Shown here: positions 24,244-31,893 of the stretch, piece after piece | Numbering within the stretch: position 1 is the first letter of the stretch | How the letters are laid out: every line of letters begins with the position of its first letter | IMG/VR virus record: IMGVR_UViG_3300030406_001002 | Coordinates: 1 to 42,849 of that record | Length of the DNA stretch: 42,849 bases | Reading direction: 5' to 3' (one strand) | Source of the DNA: a virus | Program-made: the position numbers and the translations under genes | The notes under the pieces: generated by a model | Databases searched by the model: none | What the model was told of the DNA's origin: nothing | What the model saw: only the letters and a program-made list of their open reading frames with translations

Positions 24244-24714
24244 TTAATCCTCCCATCTGAAAGATTGAACTTGATCTTTAACCTGTTTTTCTACACTATG
24301 AAACCAACCTTTTTGAACTTGATTGTCTCTACTTCTAAATTTACCGCCCCATGATGGCGGGAAATTAGTTCCTAAAATGTTTGGTTCTGCATAAGGTAAG
24401 TTGTTAAATATTGAATACGTTGGCCCTATTTTTTCTCTTTGATAATTGGTCCTTCGAGGTCTTCCCGATCCTCCTGCAGACTTAGAAACTTGTGATAAAG
24501 GAATTGGTTTCGATTTGTCATAACTTCCTTTTCCTATTGTTTCACCTTGATCTGTATTTTCTCCGATCTGCCAGTTAGCGCGTAGTCTTCCAGTATCAAC
24601 GGGTGTTCCTTGTTTTAATAAACTCTCTGTCCACGGGACAACCCTCTTAACAATATCGTTTAAGACTTCTTCAGGAAGATCAACCATCTCCTGTAATGAA
24701 ATTTTCTTTGTCAT
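24244..24714 (-). CDS. Head-tail connector, HK97 gp10-like (156 aa)
   Basis: The motif GTPVDTGRLRANWQIG at about residues 35-50 is the hallmark of HK97 gp10-like neck proteins. The C-terminal QVQKGWFHSVEKQVKDQVQ helix also fits that fold. A middle insertion contains basic and Gly-rich residues (GGSGRPRRTNYQREK). It overlaps the upstream gene by 4 nt and directly abuts the tail terminator gene. It should act at the head-tail interface during joining. Confidence 0.85.
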   Translation of the reverse strand: MTKKISLQEMVDLPEEVLNDIVKRVVPWTESLLKQGTPVDTGRLRANWQIGENTDQGETIGKGSYDKSKPIPLSQVSKSAGGSGRPRRTNYQREKIGPTYSIFNNLPYAEPNILGTNFPPSWGGKFRSRDNQVQKGWFHSVEKQVKDQVQSFRWED

Positions 24715-25070
24715 GCCCTCAATACCAAATCGTACTTAATAGCAGTATTAGCTTGTTCCGTTGTTTCGACCTGAATAATTTGATAAACGATAGAAGAAAT
24801 AACAACACGATCAGAAGCCGTTGGAGTGTAATCCAGGTCTTCTGCCGCAATCGTTAATGTTTTATCGCTTGCCTTAATCAAGCCTTTTACTTCTCTTGCC
24901 GAGACATTACCAACAACACCTTTAACCGTTGTATCAGCAGTTGTTTCACCAACAGCCCCAGTAGTTGTGTTGTAAGCAGCAGCCGTTACTTTGCGAATAA
25001 TGACGCTGCCACCTGTCGCCTTTAACGCTTTGCTAACGCCTTTCCTTAAGCCCTTTGGTTTAACTGCCAT
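24711..25070 (-). CDS. Head closure-like protein (119 aa)
   Basis: A Lys-rich N-terminus (MAVKPKGLRKGVSKALKATG) is followed by a small beta-barrel pattern with many Val/Ile/Thr (VIIRKVTAAAYNTTTGAV, TLTIAAEDLDYTPTASDRVV). That fits a head-closure or neck protein of the HK97/SPP1 gp16 type. The gene lies where neck proteins are usually encoded, between an adaptor and the gp10-like gene. Its ATG shares a base with the preceding stop. Assignment relies on position and beta pattern. Confidence 0.65.
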   Translation of the reverse strand: MAVKPKGLRKGVSKALKATGGSVIIRKVTAAAYNTTTGAVGETTADTTVKGVVGNVSAREVKGLIKASDKTLTIAAEDLDYTPTASDRVVISSIVYQIIQVETTEQANTAIKYDLVLRA

Positions 25071-25300
25071 TACAAGCGATAAGCAACAACCTGGCCGCTT
25101 GCCAATGTGATACTTGTAATAACAAGTCCTTCGATTTCTGTTCCTGCGTTCATCGTAATTCCGTTAATTGTTGATGATCCATTCTCTGTAAGATCACTTG
25201 AAACAAAAGTACAAGAAGCATCTGCTAACGCATGAACTTTCCCAAAACGGCCTGTATGGGTGTTTGTGTCCGTGATAATTGTTGCTGCTGGATAAATCAT
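25070..25300 (-). CDS. Small beta-rich structural protein (76 aa)
   Basis: This small protein (MIYPAATIITDTNTHTGRFG) consists of alternating beta-prone segments ending ITSITLASGQVVAYRL. From memory, very similar short proteins are frequent in marine cyanophages next to head-completion genes and probably bind the capsid or neck. It has one Cys and no membrane segment. It is translated right after the adaptor and before the head-closure gene, with almost no spacing. The precise role is unknown. Confidence 0.7.
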   Translation of the reverse strand: MIYPAATIITDTNTHTGRFGKVHALADASCTFVSSDLTENGSSTINGITMNAGTEIEGLVITSITLASGQVVAYRL

Positions 25301-25302
25301 GG

Positions 25303-25869
25303 TTAGCTGCGTTTTACTGCAATGTTACTAGGCCCACTTATTCTAATGCCCCTGAAGTAGCGTTCAAACATAGGTGGAACAGCATTAAACCCTACAGCCC
25401 CGAATCTGTAAGGAGTAATTGAAATATTTCCAACATTTAATGTGCTATATGATTCTAAACCTGTTAAATCTAAAGCGTCTTTATTGTTATTCAAATAAGC
25501 AGCTAACACCGCTTGTGCTTTCTTTACCTGATCTGGGATTTCTGTATCGGTGAAATAATCCTCAGTAATCGTAAAAGGGAAGCCCAAATTATAGTTGTTG
25601 ATATAAGTATCAGGTTTTCTTACTCCGGTTCTAGGCCATTGCATTGCTTGAGTATCTGTTGCTCTAGCACCTAAAAATCTTTCACGGTCAATCCGTTGCG
25701 CTGCACTATAAAGAGCACGATTTCTATAATCGTCACTTGTTGAGCCAGCTTCCCACGCAACAACATCATCCGTAGCAACTAAACCTTCAATCAGTTCATT
25801 TGCTTCTGCCAATGAGATGTAGCTATTTGCGTTTGCTGCTCCCGCCGTGTGATGAATTGTTATTGCCAT
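25303..25869 (-). CDS. Head-tail adaptor, DnaT-like family (188 aa)
   Basis: The N-terminus carries AGAANANSYISLAEANELI and the helix YRNRALYSAAQRIDRERF, then QWPRTG, which together are typical of the 'DnaT-like' phage adaptor family (PF20557). Despite the name this is a structural head-tail adaptor. A C-terminal segment (FRGIRISGPSNIAVKRS) is probably the flexible tail. It begins inside the 3' end of the small basic gene (47-nt overlap) and is close to the next gene. Confidence 0.8.
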   Translation of the reverse strand: MAITIHHTAGAANANSYISLAEANELIEGLVATDDVVAWEAGSTSDDYRNRALYSAAQRIDRERFLGARATDTQAMQWPRTGVRKPDTYINNYNLGFPFTITEDYFTDTEIPDQVKKAQAVLAAYLNNNKDALDLTGLESYSTLNVGNISITPYRFGAVGFNAVPPMFERYFRGIRISGPSNIAVKRS

Positions 25870-25990
25870 CAGTGGTTACTTTAGATTTGCGCTTGCGTTT
25901 TGGCTTGGGCTTCTCAATAACAGAAGTTGAGGCTGCTACCTGAGCAGCAACCTCGCGTTCTCTTAATCGCCTAAAAGCGAACAAGCCCAT
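25823..25990 (-). CDS. Small basic hypothetical protein (55 aa)
   Basis: The ATG at 25990 shares a base with the stop of the decoration gene (TAATG). The peptide (MGLFAFRRLREREVAAQVAA) has an amphipathic helix and then a Lys/Arg-rich stretch (EKPKPKRKRKSKVTT). It fills an otherwise empty 120-bp gap. From memory, short MGxFAFRRxRE-type proteins occur near capsid genes of other phages. The role is unknown. Overlap with the adaptor gene is 47 nt. Confidence 0.55.
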   Translation of the reverse strand: MGLFAFRRLREREVAAQVAASTSVIEKPKPKRKRKSKVTTDGNNNSSHGGSSKRK

Positions 25991-26355
25991 TAGCTTGCTG
26001 CACTCTTTGTAACAGCATAATTAAGCACAATCGCTTGGCTTAATGCGCCACCAGACACGTTGCTAACTGTGATCTTAAAAGATCCAGCCGCAACTGCTGA
26101 AACAACCACCAAATACGCACCAGCAGTACCGCCAGAAGCAATATTAACGCCAATAACGTCAGTTGCAGCAACTTTGTCATTGTTTACCTGAAAGGTAACT
26201 TCTGCACCATCAGCTAGTGCAGCGTTGTTCATAGTGATCTGACCGCCTTGCGTGTTAAGCGTTACAGCAGTTGATTTGTTTGTGGCTTGTGTTACGGCTC
26301 CACCTGAGACGTAACCAATGGCCTTGCCGCCGACGGCTTCAAATACGGATGTCAT
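25990..26355 (-). CDS. Capsid decoration / head-fibre protein (121 aa)
   Basis: The protein starts MTSVFEAVGGKAIGYVSGGA and has the pattern TQATNKSTAVTLNTQGGQIT, AAGSFKITVSNVSGGALSQA. I associate this with a small beta-sandwich used as a capsid decoration or head-fibre domain in many tailed phages. It is encoded 15 bp after the capsid gene, a usual place for decoration proteins. It lacks Cys, is short and beta-rich, and would stabilise or ornament the capsid surface. Confidence 0.8.
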   Translation of the reverse strand: MTSVFEAVGGKAIGYVSGGAVTQATNKSTAVTLNTQGGQITMNNAALADGAEVTFQVNNDKVAATDVIGVNIASGGTAGAYLVVVSAVAAGSFKITVSNVSGGALSQAIVLNYAVTKSAAS

Positions 26356-26370
26356 TTGTTAATACCTCGG

Positions 26371-27399
26371 CTAGTCGTAATTAGAAACTACGGTAGCGCG
26401 AGCTATACCGAGGTTCTTGTTTTCGTACACTTTCGACCAGTTTGCAACAGTCTGGAGCTGAGCAATTGTCGGATTCGTCGTAGTCACCGCCCACTTACTA
26501 CCGACTGGGTGATAGCAATAATGAGCGTCGTAACTGATCGCATCAGACTTGGCCAAGATATCTCTATCTTGCTCAATGTCTAACGCTTGCATTTCGCCAC
26601 TGCCTACAGCACCAGGCTGGAAGAAGTAAGCTGCATACTCAGTTGTTGCACCTGAGCCAGTCTTAGTTACATCATCTGAAACCAATACATTTAAGCCGCA
26701 GAAGGTAGGAACTTTATCGTCACCACCATAAGCATTAGCCATTGATCCGCCTGACTGAGTTGTGGTTGTACCACGGGCATCAGCAGTAGAAACGTAATCA
26801 ATTAACTTGCGCTCAACCAAGTCGTAATAGGTGTTGCTATGTATTGCAACAGCAGTCAACTTGTCACCTTGCTCACCAAATTTTGCTCTGGCAGCAGCAA
26901 CAGTTCTTGGACTTAGAACAGTTGGTGAATCTCCACTTTCTGAATCAACGCACATTGAGAAAAATGCGCTATTTGAATCATTAGCGTTAAGAGATCCAAA
27001 GCAACCTTCTAAAGAAGCAAGAAGATCTTTCTGCTTTTGGTTGGCGATATAAGCAGCAAGCTTATTGCCGATTGCAGCCATAGCATCAGAACCCGCAGCG
27101 ATTGATGCAAGATCTCTTGCTTCAAATGCGCGACCTCTATGTAACTGGACAGCAATTTGCTTTCCTGTTGAGATCTTGCCAGGAGTCAATGAAGTGCTAT
27201 CAGTTAGAACTTCTTGATCACCAGCTAAGTTTGCACCCCAAAAAGGTACATTTATAAAATCACCTTCTCCAGCATTTAGTTCCGCTAATGGTTGCACAAC
27301 CCCAGACTGCAAAAAGCGGTCTAGGTTAGTGGTCGCTTGAACGACGTAGGGAACAAAAACCTCTGGAATGATGACATCGCTCCTCCTTGTAGGGGCCAT
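26371..27399 (-). CDS. Major capsid protein (342 aa)
   Basis: The protein begins MAPTRRSDVIIPEVFVPYVV. It has features of the HK97-fold coat proteins: a long N-arm, an E-loop-like beta segment (FEARDLASIAAGSDAMAAIG), a helix followed by VAIHSNTYYDLVERKLIDYV, and a C-terminal domain with VPTFCGLNVLVSDDV and AISYDAHYCYHPVGSKW. The length and position between scaffold and decoration genes fit. A purine-rich TAGGAA lies before its start. The exact capsid subfamily is not resolved, but the identity as major coat protein is well supported by gene order. Confidence 0.85.
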   Translation of the reverse strand: MAPTRRSDVIIPEVFVPYVVQATTNLDRFLQSGVVQPLAELNAGEGDFINVPFWGANLAGDQEVLTDSTSLTPGKISTGKQIAVQLHRGRAFEARDLASIAAGSDAMAAIGNKLAAYIANQKQKDLLASLEGCFGSLNANDSNSAFFSMCVDSESGDSPTVLSPRTVAAARAKFGEQGDKLTAVAIHSNTYYDLVERKLIDYVSTADARGTTTTQSGGSMANAYGGDDKVPTFCGLNVLVSDDVTKTGSGATTEYAAYFFQPGAVGSGEMQALDIEQDRDILAKSDAISYDAHYCYHPVGSKWAVTTTNPTIAQLQTVANWSKVYENKNLGIARATVVSNYD

Positions 27400-27491
27400 G
27401 CTTGATTCCTAAAATAGTTTTTACAGTTCTGGAGCGTAACCCCATTACTCAACGTCCAGCGTAGCCATCAGATGAGTCATTGCTTCCTATA

Positions 27492-28184
27492 CTAGCGGCT
27501 TTCGGCCATTTCCCTATACTTTCTCCAAACTTCTGCGCCTTGTTGTCTATAAATCCTTGTTTGTTCGTCCATATTTTGTGTTTCAGGCAAGAAATATTTC
27601 AAGTCACCTTCTGAGATTTTGCTACCCGAAACAGTTCCACCGCCAACTGCGCCACTGCCTCTGGCAATAGGCTTTTTAACAACCCATTTTGTTCTATCGT
27701 TTGCAGCAAGTTTCTTTTGAACGGCTTCTTCTATTGTCATCCGACTAAATTCATCGACATAAACAACAGAACCATCTTCTGCTACTTCAAATTTATCTTT
27801 ACCTAATTTCTCTAACGCATAATCTGTATCATGCACCGAGTTAGCTAAAGCAGCGATAGCAGGTGAAATTAATTCAAGATCACGAATCCTTGCTTCAAGT
27901 TTTTTGATCTTGTCATCTTTTTCTTTTACAGCATCACGGAATTGACTCTCCCTTGACTCCAATGCTTTTGAATAATCACCTTTAGCCTCTAATTCTTTCT
28001 GCTCTGCCTTTTGTTTAAAATCAAGTAATTCTTGATAATCAGCAGGGACATCAGGCGTTTCTTTTTTCTTTAATTTGCCTACCAATTCGTAATTTTTCTT
28101 TTCTAAATTCTCGATGCTTCTTTTTAGTGCATCAACTTCAGATTGTTCAACAGCCGTAGGCTCTTGAATGTTTTCGTCAGACAT
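27492..28184 (-). CDS. Capsid scaffold protein (230 aa)
   Basis: The protein begins MSDENIQEPTAVEQSEVDAL and has a long Lys/Glu-rich coiled coil (about residues 20-105; LKRSIENLEKKNYELVGKLK). An Asp/Gly-rich middle (FEVAEDGSVVYVDE) and a basic, Gly-rich C-terminal region (VKKPIARGSGAVGGGTVSGS) follow. That is the standard profile of scaffolding proteins that line procapsids, with the C-terminal region binding coat protein. It directly precedes the capsid gene. No protease motif is seen, so the scaffold may exit intact. Confidence 0.8.
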   Translation of the reverse strand: MSDENIQEPTAVEQSEVDALKRSIENLEKKNYELVGKLKKKETPDVPADYQELLDFKQKAEQKELEAKGDYSKALESRESQFRDAVKEKDDKIKKLEARIRDLELISPAIAALANSVHDTDYALEKLGKDKFEVAEDGSVVYVDEFSRMTIEEAVQKKLAANDRTKWVVKKPIARGSGAVGGGTVSGSKISEGDLKYFLPETQNMDEQTRIYRQQGAEVWRKYREMAESR

Positions 28185-28245
28185 AAATAACCCGTAAGGC
28201 TAGTTTTCCACTAAGTTAGCAGAAACCACTAGGAGTCAACCCCAA

Positions 28246-28494
28246 ATGCCTAGCCCAATCATTAAAGAAGAAGGTTTTACTGTTCGAGAATTAAGAGATT
28301 TATTATCAAAAGTTCCAGATGTTGACGGTGAAGGAAACGAAACAATGGTTTATGTCGTCACAGGGAACGAAATGGCTGACGTTATTACACTAGGTAAGGC
28401 CGACAGCCAAGATGATGTGTTGTTAGTGCCTGGATTCTGGGCCAACGTGATGGAAGACCTTGAAACGCTAGACGATTTTATTGCTGACGATTAG
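28246..28494 (+). CDS. Lone plus-strand acidic protein in the head module (82 aa)
   Basis: This 82-residue protein (MPSPIIKEEGFTVRELRDLL) is strongly acidic, with a C-terminal end DLETLDDFIADD. It is encoded on the plus strand between the minus-strand scaffold and basic-protein genes. A Shine-Dalgarno AGGAG lies 10 bases upstream of the ATG. Its stop overlaps the stop of the opposite gene by 4 nt. The pattern FTVRELRDLLSKVPD with a later beta segment (ETMVYVVTG) is common in small phage proteins of unknown role. It looks like a separate, later-acquired cassette rather than a structural gene. Confidence 0.65.
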   Translation: MPSPIIKEEGFTVRELRDLLSKVPDVDGEGNETMVYVVTGNEMADVITLGKADSQDDVLLVPGFWANVMEDLETLDDFIADD

Positions 28495-29411
28495 AAGTTC
28501 TTCCAGGCTGTACTTCCGCCCATTGCCTTAGTCATAATATCTTCTGCTTTCTGAAGGCGTTTCACTCTTCTATCAAACGCTGCGCTTTTTATACCTCCGC
28601 TTTTAAGTACATTCTTTTTAGCCGTTCTTAAGATGCGATCCCTCTTCGTAGCGGCTGAACCTCTTTTTGCTTTGGATGCGGTAAAAGCATCAGTCTGATT
28701 ATATTTTTTGACGAACTTAACAGGCATTGAAACAGTTCCTTTTCCTTCAACAAATTTCAAAGCGCGAGGGTTCTTAGGGTCGCTACCCTTGAAATCTTTG
28801 TGAACTTTACTGTACTGCCTTCTTGTCATCTTAATTTCACTTTTGTTTTTCTTTGCTGCTGCTCTTACTCTCCTTTCTCCTCTTTTTATCTTTGCAGAAG
28901 CTACCGCATCCTTCCTAACTGCTGATCCTTTTCTTGCTTTCCTTGCTGTTGCATACTTCTTAGAAGAAGCAAGCTTATTAGGATTTACTGCTCCTCTTTT
29001 AGCTTTTGCCACACCTTTTCCAGTGAGCCTGTTTGTTACACGGGTTAAACCTGACTTAGAACCACCAATCTTTCTCGCTGCTGCGTTCCTTGCTAGTGAT
29101 GCCCCTAAAGCTTTATCTGCTGCGTTCATATATTTTGTTGCTTTTTTGTTGTTATACGTCCCTGCTTTCCTTGCAGCATGACTCGCTTTACCCGCTTTAG
29201 TGAGTGCGCCTTGTGCTGCTGAACTTTTTCTGTCAGCGATCTTAAGATCTCTATTAGCTTTTCTTACCTTAGAACTTGCAGACTTATAAGCTTTTCTTGC
29301 TTTCACATTCTTAGCGGACTTGCCTACTTTCCCTCCACCGCCAAAACTTCCACCGCCGCCACCATGAGAAGCAAAGCGGCCTAGCTTATCCCTGACATAT
29401 CGACGCGCCAT
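28491..29411 (-). CDS. Very basic head-module protein (306 aa)
   Basis: The ATG at 29411 gives MARRYVRDKLGRFASHGGGG; a TTG at 29417 would add two residues. The YVRDxxGRFAS motif is familiar from phage minor head proteins and MuF extensions. About 28% of residues are Lys or Arg (86 of 306 by my count), against only some 15 acidic ones. The whole molecule is Ala/Ser/Lys-rich, like histone H1. It may bind and condense DNA in the capsid or be ejected with it. It lies between the MuF fusion and the scaffold gene. The function is inferred from charge only. Confidence 0.75.
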   Translation of the reverse strand: MARRYVRDKLGRFASHGGGGGSFGGGGKVGKSAKNVKARKAYKSASSKVRKANRDLKIADRKSSAAQGALTKAGKASHAARKAGTYNNKKATKYMNAADKALGASLARNAAARKIGGSKSGLTRVTNRLTGKGVAKAKRGAVNPNKLASSKKYATARKARKGSAVRKDAVASAKIKRGERRVRAAAKKNKSEIKMTRRQYSKVHKDFKGSDPKNPRALKFVEGKGTVSMPVKFVKKYNQTDAFTASKAKRGSAATKRDRILRTAKKNVLKSGGIKSAAFDRRVKRLQKAEDIMTKAMGGSTAWKNF

Positions 29412-29438
29412 AACCAAAAAACAAACATTACAGACAGT

Positions 29439-29455
29439 TTAACCGTTACGGTTAA
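29439..29455. promoter_or_regulatory. Dyad between small gene and basic protein gene
   Basis: TTAACCG-TTA-CGGTTAA is a perfect 7-bp inverted repeat in the 50-bp gap between the 63-residue gene (29462) and the basic protein start (29411). No T tract follows on either strand, so an operator or RNA hairpin is more likely than a terminator. Confidence 0.4.
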
Positions 29456-29461
29456 CCTTTG

Positions 29462-29653
29462 CTAGTCAAAGACATCTTTCAAAATACTTATATCTTTATC
29501 TGATTCGCAATCAACATATAAGCCTTCAATTAAAAATCCCATCTTCTCCTTATCTTCTTCCTTTGCTTCATTTATTGCAGCAGCAAGTTTCCGAGGGATT
29601 GTTTTATCCTTCGGCCATGCTCTTGTCATTTTCATCACTTCAGAGAGAGTCAT
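29462..29653 (-). CDS. Small acidic protein coupled to the MuF-metallopeptidase gene (63 aa)
   Basis: The ATG overlaps the stop of the 746-residue gene (29650-29653), so the two are translationally coupled. The sequence (MTLSEVMKMTRAWPKDKTIP) continues with a Lys/Glu-rich helix and ends acidic (YVDCESDKDISILKDVF). No homology is recognised. Because MuF-linked toxins are often followed by a small immunity gene, this product may inhibit the peptidase domain until it is packaged. This is inference from order and size. The alternative is a plain small head-completion protein. Confidence 0.6.
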   Translation of the reverse strand: MTLSEVMKMTRAWPKDKTIPRKLAAAINEAKEEDKEKMGFLIEGLYVDCESDKDISILKDVFD

Positions 29654-31890
29654 TTTAGAGCCTCCTCTAATGCCTCTTCAATCCAAGAATAAACCCTTGG
29701 AGCTGATTTTTTCAAACCTTCGGGATTTAAAACGTACTGCACAAAACCTTCTGCAAATTGTTCTCTAGGGTTCTTATGAGCATAGCCTGTAACTTTTGTA
29801 ATGCCTCCCTTTCCTTTCCATTTACTGCCTAACGCAACACCTCCAGATGCTTTTGCATGAACTTGATGCCCTGTTTCATGGATCATTGTAATAAACCAAC
29901 TGCTGCCCTTCTGCTCTTGTCCTATCTTCCAACCTGTTGTCCAATCAATTAAATCTATAGGATCAAGAAAAGCAAGTTGCCTTGCTACTTCTGTTTTCTT
30001 CTCGATAATTTCTACTGTTTTTGTTAAAACATCAGCAGCAATCTTCTTCATCTCTTTTGCATTAGAGGCAGTAATTCTTGCTGATAAAGGTGTTAACTGA
30101 GTGTTGATAATACTGGACTGCATATTTGTATATCCATTAGCTCTACCAGAAGGAGGATCTAAAAACCTTTGTAAAACTTGATTTCGTGTCGAGCTATCTT
30201 CCAGCTTGTCAACATTACGCAAGAACCATCTTTTATGTTTTCCTACATACGTCCTATTGTTATCACTATATTTTTCTAAATCTTTTACAGCCGCTTTCAT
30301 GCTTTCTTTTAGTTGCTTGTTGTAATACCAAGAAGCATTTGAAGATTTCCATCTTTCGCCTTGCATTGCGAAATTATTGAAAATCTTATGTTTAACCATA
30401 AATTCTCTGGTTTTCTTAGCGTTCACGGCTGTTTCTCCTCCTAATGCCTCTAATTCATTCCAACTAGATTCAACCATTCCTTTTATTCCTTTCTCTCTGT
30501 AAGAAATAAGTTTCTGAAGATGTTCATCAACAGCAGGAGATCCCATTGAGACGGAAGCTATCGAATCTTGATCAAAAGCTGCAACTTTTACTGCTTTGAC
30601 CTTTGCCACTGTTTTCTTCTTAATGCTCGTCAGTTTTGGATAACGCTTCTGCAATTGCGCCAAGCTGATCTCTGTTCCATCCGTTCTTACAAACTTTTTA
30701 ATTGCTTCATCTGCCCCATACTTATTAGCTAAACGATTAAAATATTTAGCCTTTTCTTTTCCTAATGCTTCAATCTGTCTTGGTCCAGGTGTGAATTGAG
30801 ATAACTTCCCTGACTTAGTTCTGGCTCTTTGCCCATGCAACCATTTCCCATAAGTAGTGTCAGCAGGAACCATTCCTCCTGCTGCGGCTCTTTTTCCTTC
30901 GGCTGGATCATCAAATTTTAATTTGGGATACTTCTTCCTTAATCCGTCCCAATCAATAACAGCAACAGTTGTTGACCTGCAATTAAAATGCTGTGGTGGT
31001 TCTGGGCCTTTGTCATATTCAAACTCTTGTCCATCAAGTGATGCACATAAAGCCGAGGTTCTACTATCTAGCGTCGCAACATAACGGTACTTCTCTGTTA
31101 CATCTTCATTTGCTTTATAAACTTGCTTACTTGCTGCATTAGAAACCTGATTAACACTTGTTCTAACAACTGTCCTGATTTGATGCCTAGCCATTTTGAA
31201 GCCAGCGTCACCAGACAATGCCGCTTGTAATGGTGTTCCAGCTCTTTGACCAAACTCCAAATTACCCATTAACTGACGAACAATATCTTCTGTCGGTTCA
31301 CCAGATAAAAGACCTGTTCTAACCGTTTGCTTAAAGTTACTTAGTTCCCTAGATGCAATTCCTCTAAATGCTTTTTCAACAGTGTCACCATTAGGCAGTG
31401 TTAATTGTGCTCCTTGCGCTGCTGTTAAATCAAAAGTTCCTGTTGCTCTTAACGTGACAACACTAGGATCTTTTGTGACTACCGCCTTTGCAAAATCTGG
31501 ACTTACCGCAACAGTTTGAACGCTATAACCTGTTGGATTTAATTCGCTTCTTAATACTCCGCTAGGCAATGCTTTTTCTATTTGACTTTCTACAAAACCA
31601 GCTTGAACATCTGCAATTCCTTCTAACTCTTTAATCATCACCGCAACACTTTCTTTTCTCCAAGTGGCTAGTGATTCTTTTGTCTGTTTCAATAACGCTC
31701 TTAATCTTGCGGCTTTATATGACGGCTTCTCTGAATCATCAATCTTTGCTAACTGCTCAATTGCACGAACAAGAACTTTTTTATTAGCTTTTACAAGTCT
31801 ATTTTGAACCCCATTACTAAAGCGATTTAAGTCAATAGCGTTCCGATACAGAATCGCTGGTGTGCCTTCTTTCTTTGTTTGTGGGGCCAT
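29650..31890 (-). CDS. MuF-domain minor head protein fused to HEXXH metallopeptidase (746 aa)
   Basis: Residues 230-311 match the MuF domain (SPP1 gp7-like): TVVRTSVNQVSNAASKQVYK, then YVATLDSRTSALCASLDGQE and PPQHFNCRST. MuF proteins sit on the portal and are ejected or help DNA delivery. Residues 320-640 form a basic, helical linker. Residues 640-746 contain HETGH (671-675), followed 40 residues later by KNPREQFAEGFVQYV with Glu714. This is the layout of gluzincin or anthrax-lethal-factor-like proteases (two His and a distal Glu). The fusion is of the type described as MuF polymorphic toxins. It lies directly after the portal gene. Confidence 0.85.
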   Translation of the reverse strand: MAPQTKKEGTPAILYRNAIDLNRFSNGVQNRLVKANKKVLVRAIEQLAKIDDSEKPSYKAARLRALLKQTKESLATWRKESVAVMIKELEGIADVQAGFVESQIEKALPSGVLRSELNPTGYSVQTVAVSPDFAKAVVTKDPSVVTLRATGTFDLTAAQGAQLTLPNGDTVEKAFRGIASRELSNFKQTVRTGLLSGEPTEDIVRQLMGNLEFGQRAGTPLQAALSGDAGFKMARHQIRTVVRTSVNQVSNAASKQVYKANEDVTEKYRYVATLDSRTSALCASLDGQEFEYDKGPEPPQHFNCRSTTVAVIDWDGLRKKYPKLKFDDPAEGKRAAAGGMVPADTTYGKWLHGQRARTKSGKLSQFTPGPRQIEALGKEKAKYFNRLANKYGADEAIKKFVRTDGTEISLAQLQKRYPKLTSIKKKTVAKVKAVKVAAFDQDSIASVSMGSPAVDEHLQKLISYREKGIKGMVESSWNELEALGGETAVNAKKTREFMVKHKIFNNFAMQGERWKSSNASWYYNKQLKESMKAAVKDLEKYSDNNRTYVGKHKRWFLRNVDKLEDSSTRNQVLQRFLDPPSGRANGYTNMQSSIINTQLTPLSARITASNAKEMKKIAADVLTKTVEIIEKKTEVARQLAFLDPIDLIDWTTGWKIGQEQKGSSWFITMIHETGHQVHAKASGGVALGSKWKGKGGITKVTGYAHKNPREQFAEGFVQYVLNPEGLKKSAPRVYSWIEEALEEALK

Positions 31891-31893
31891 TTA

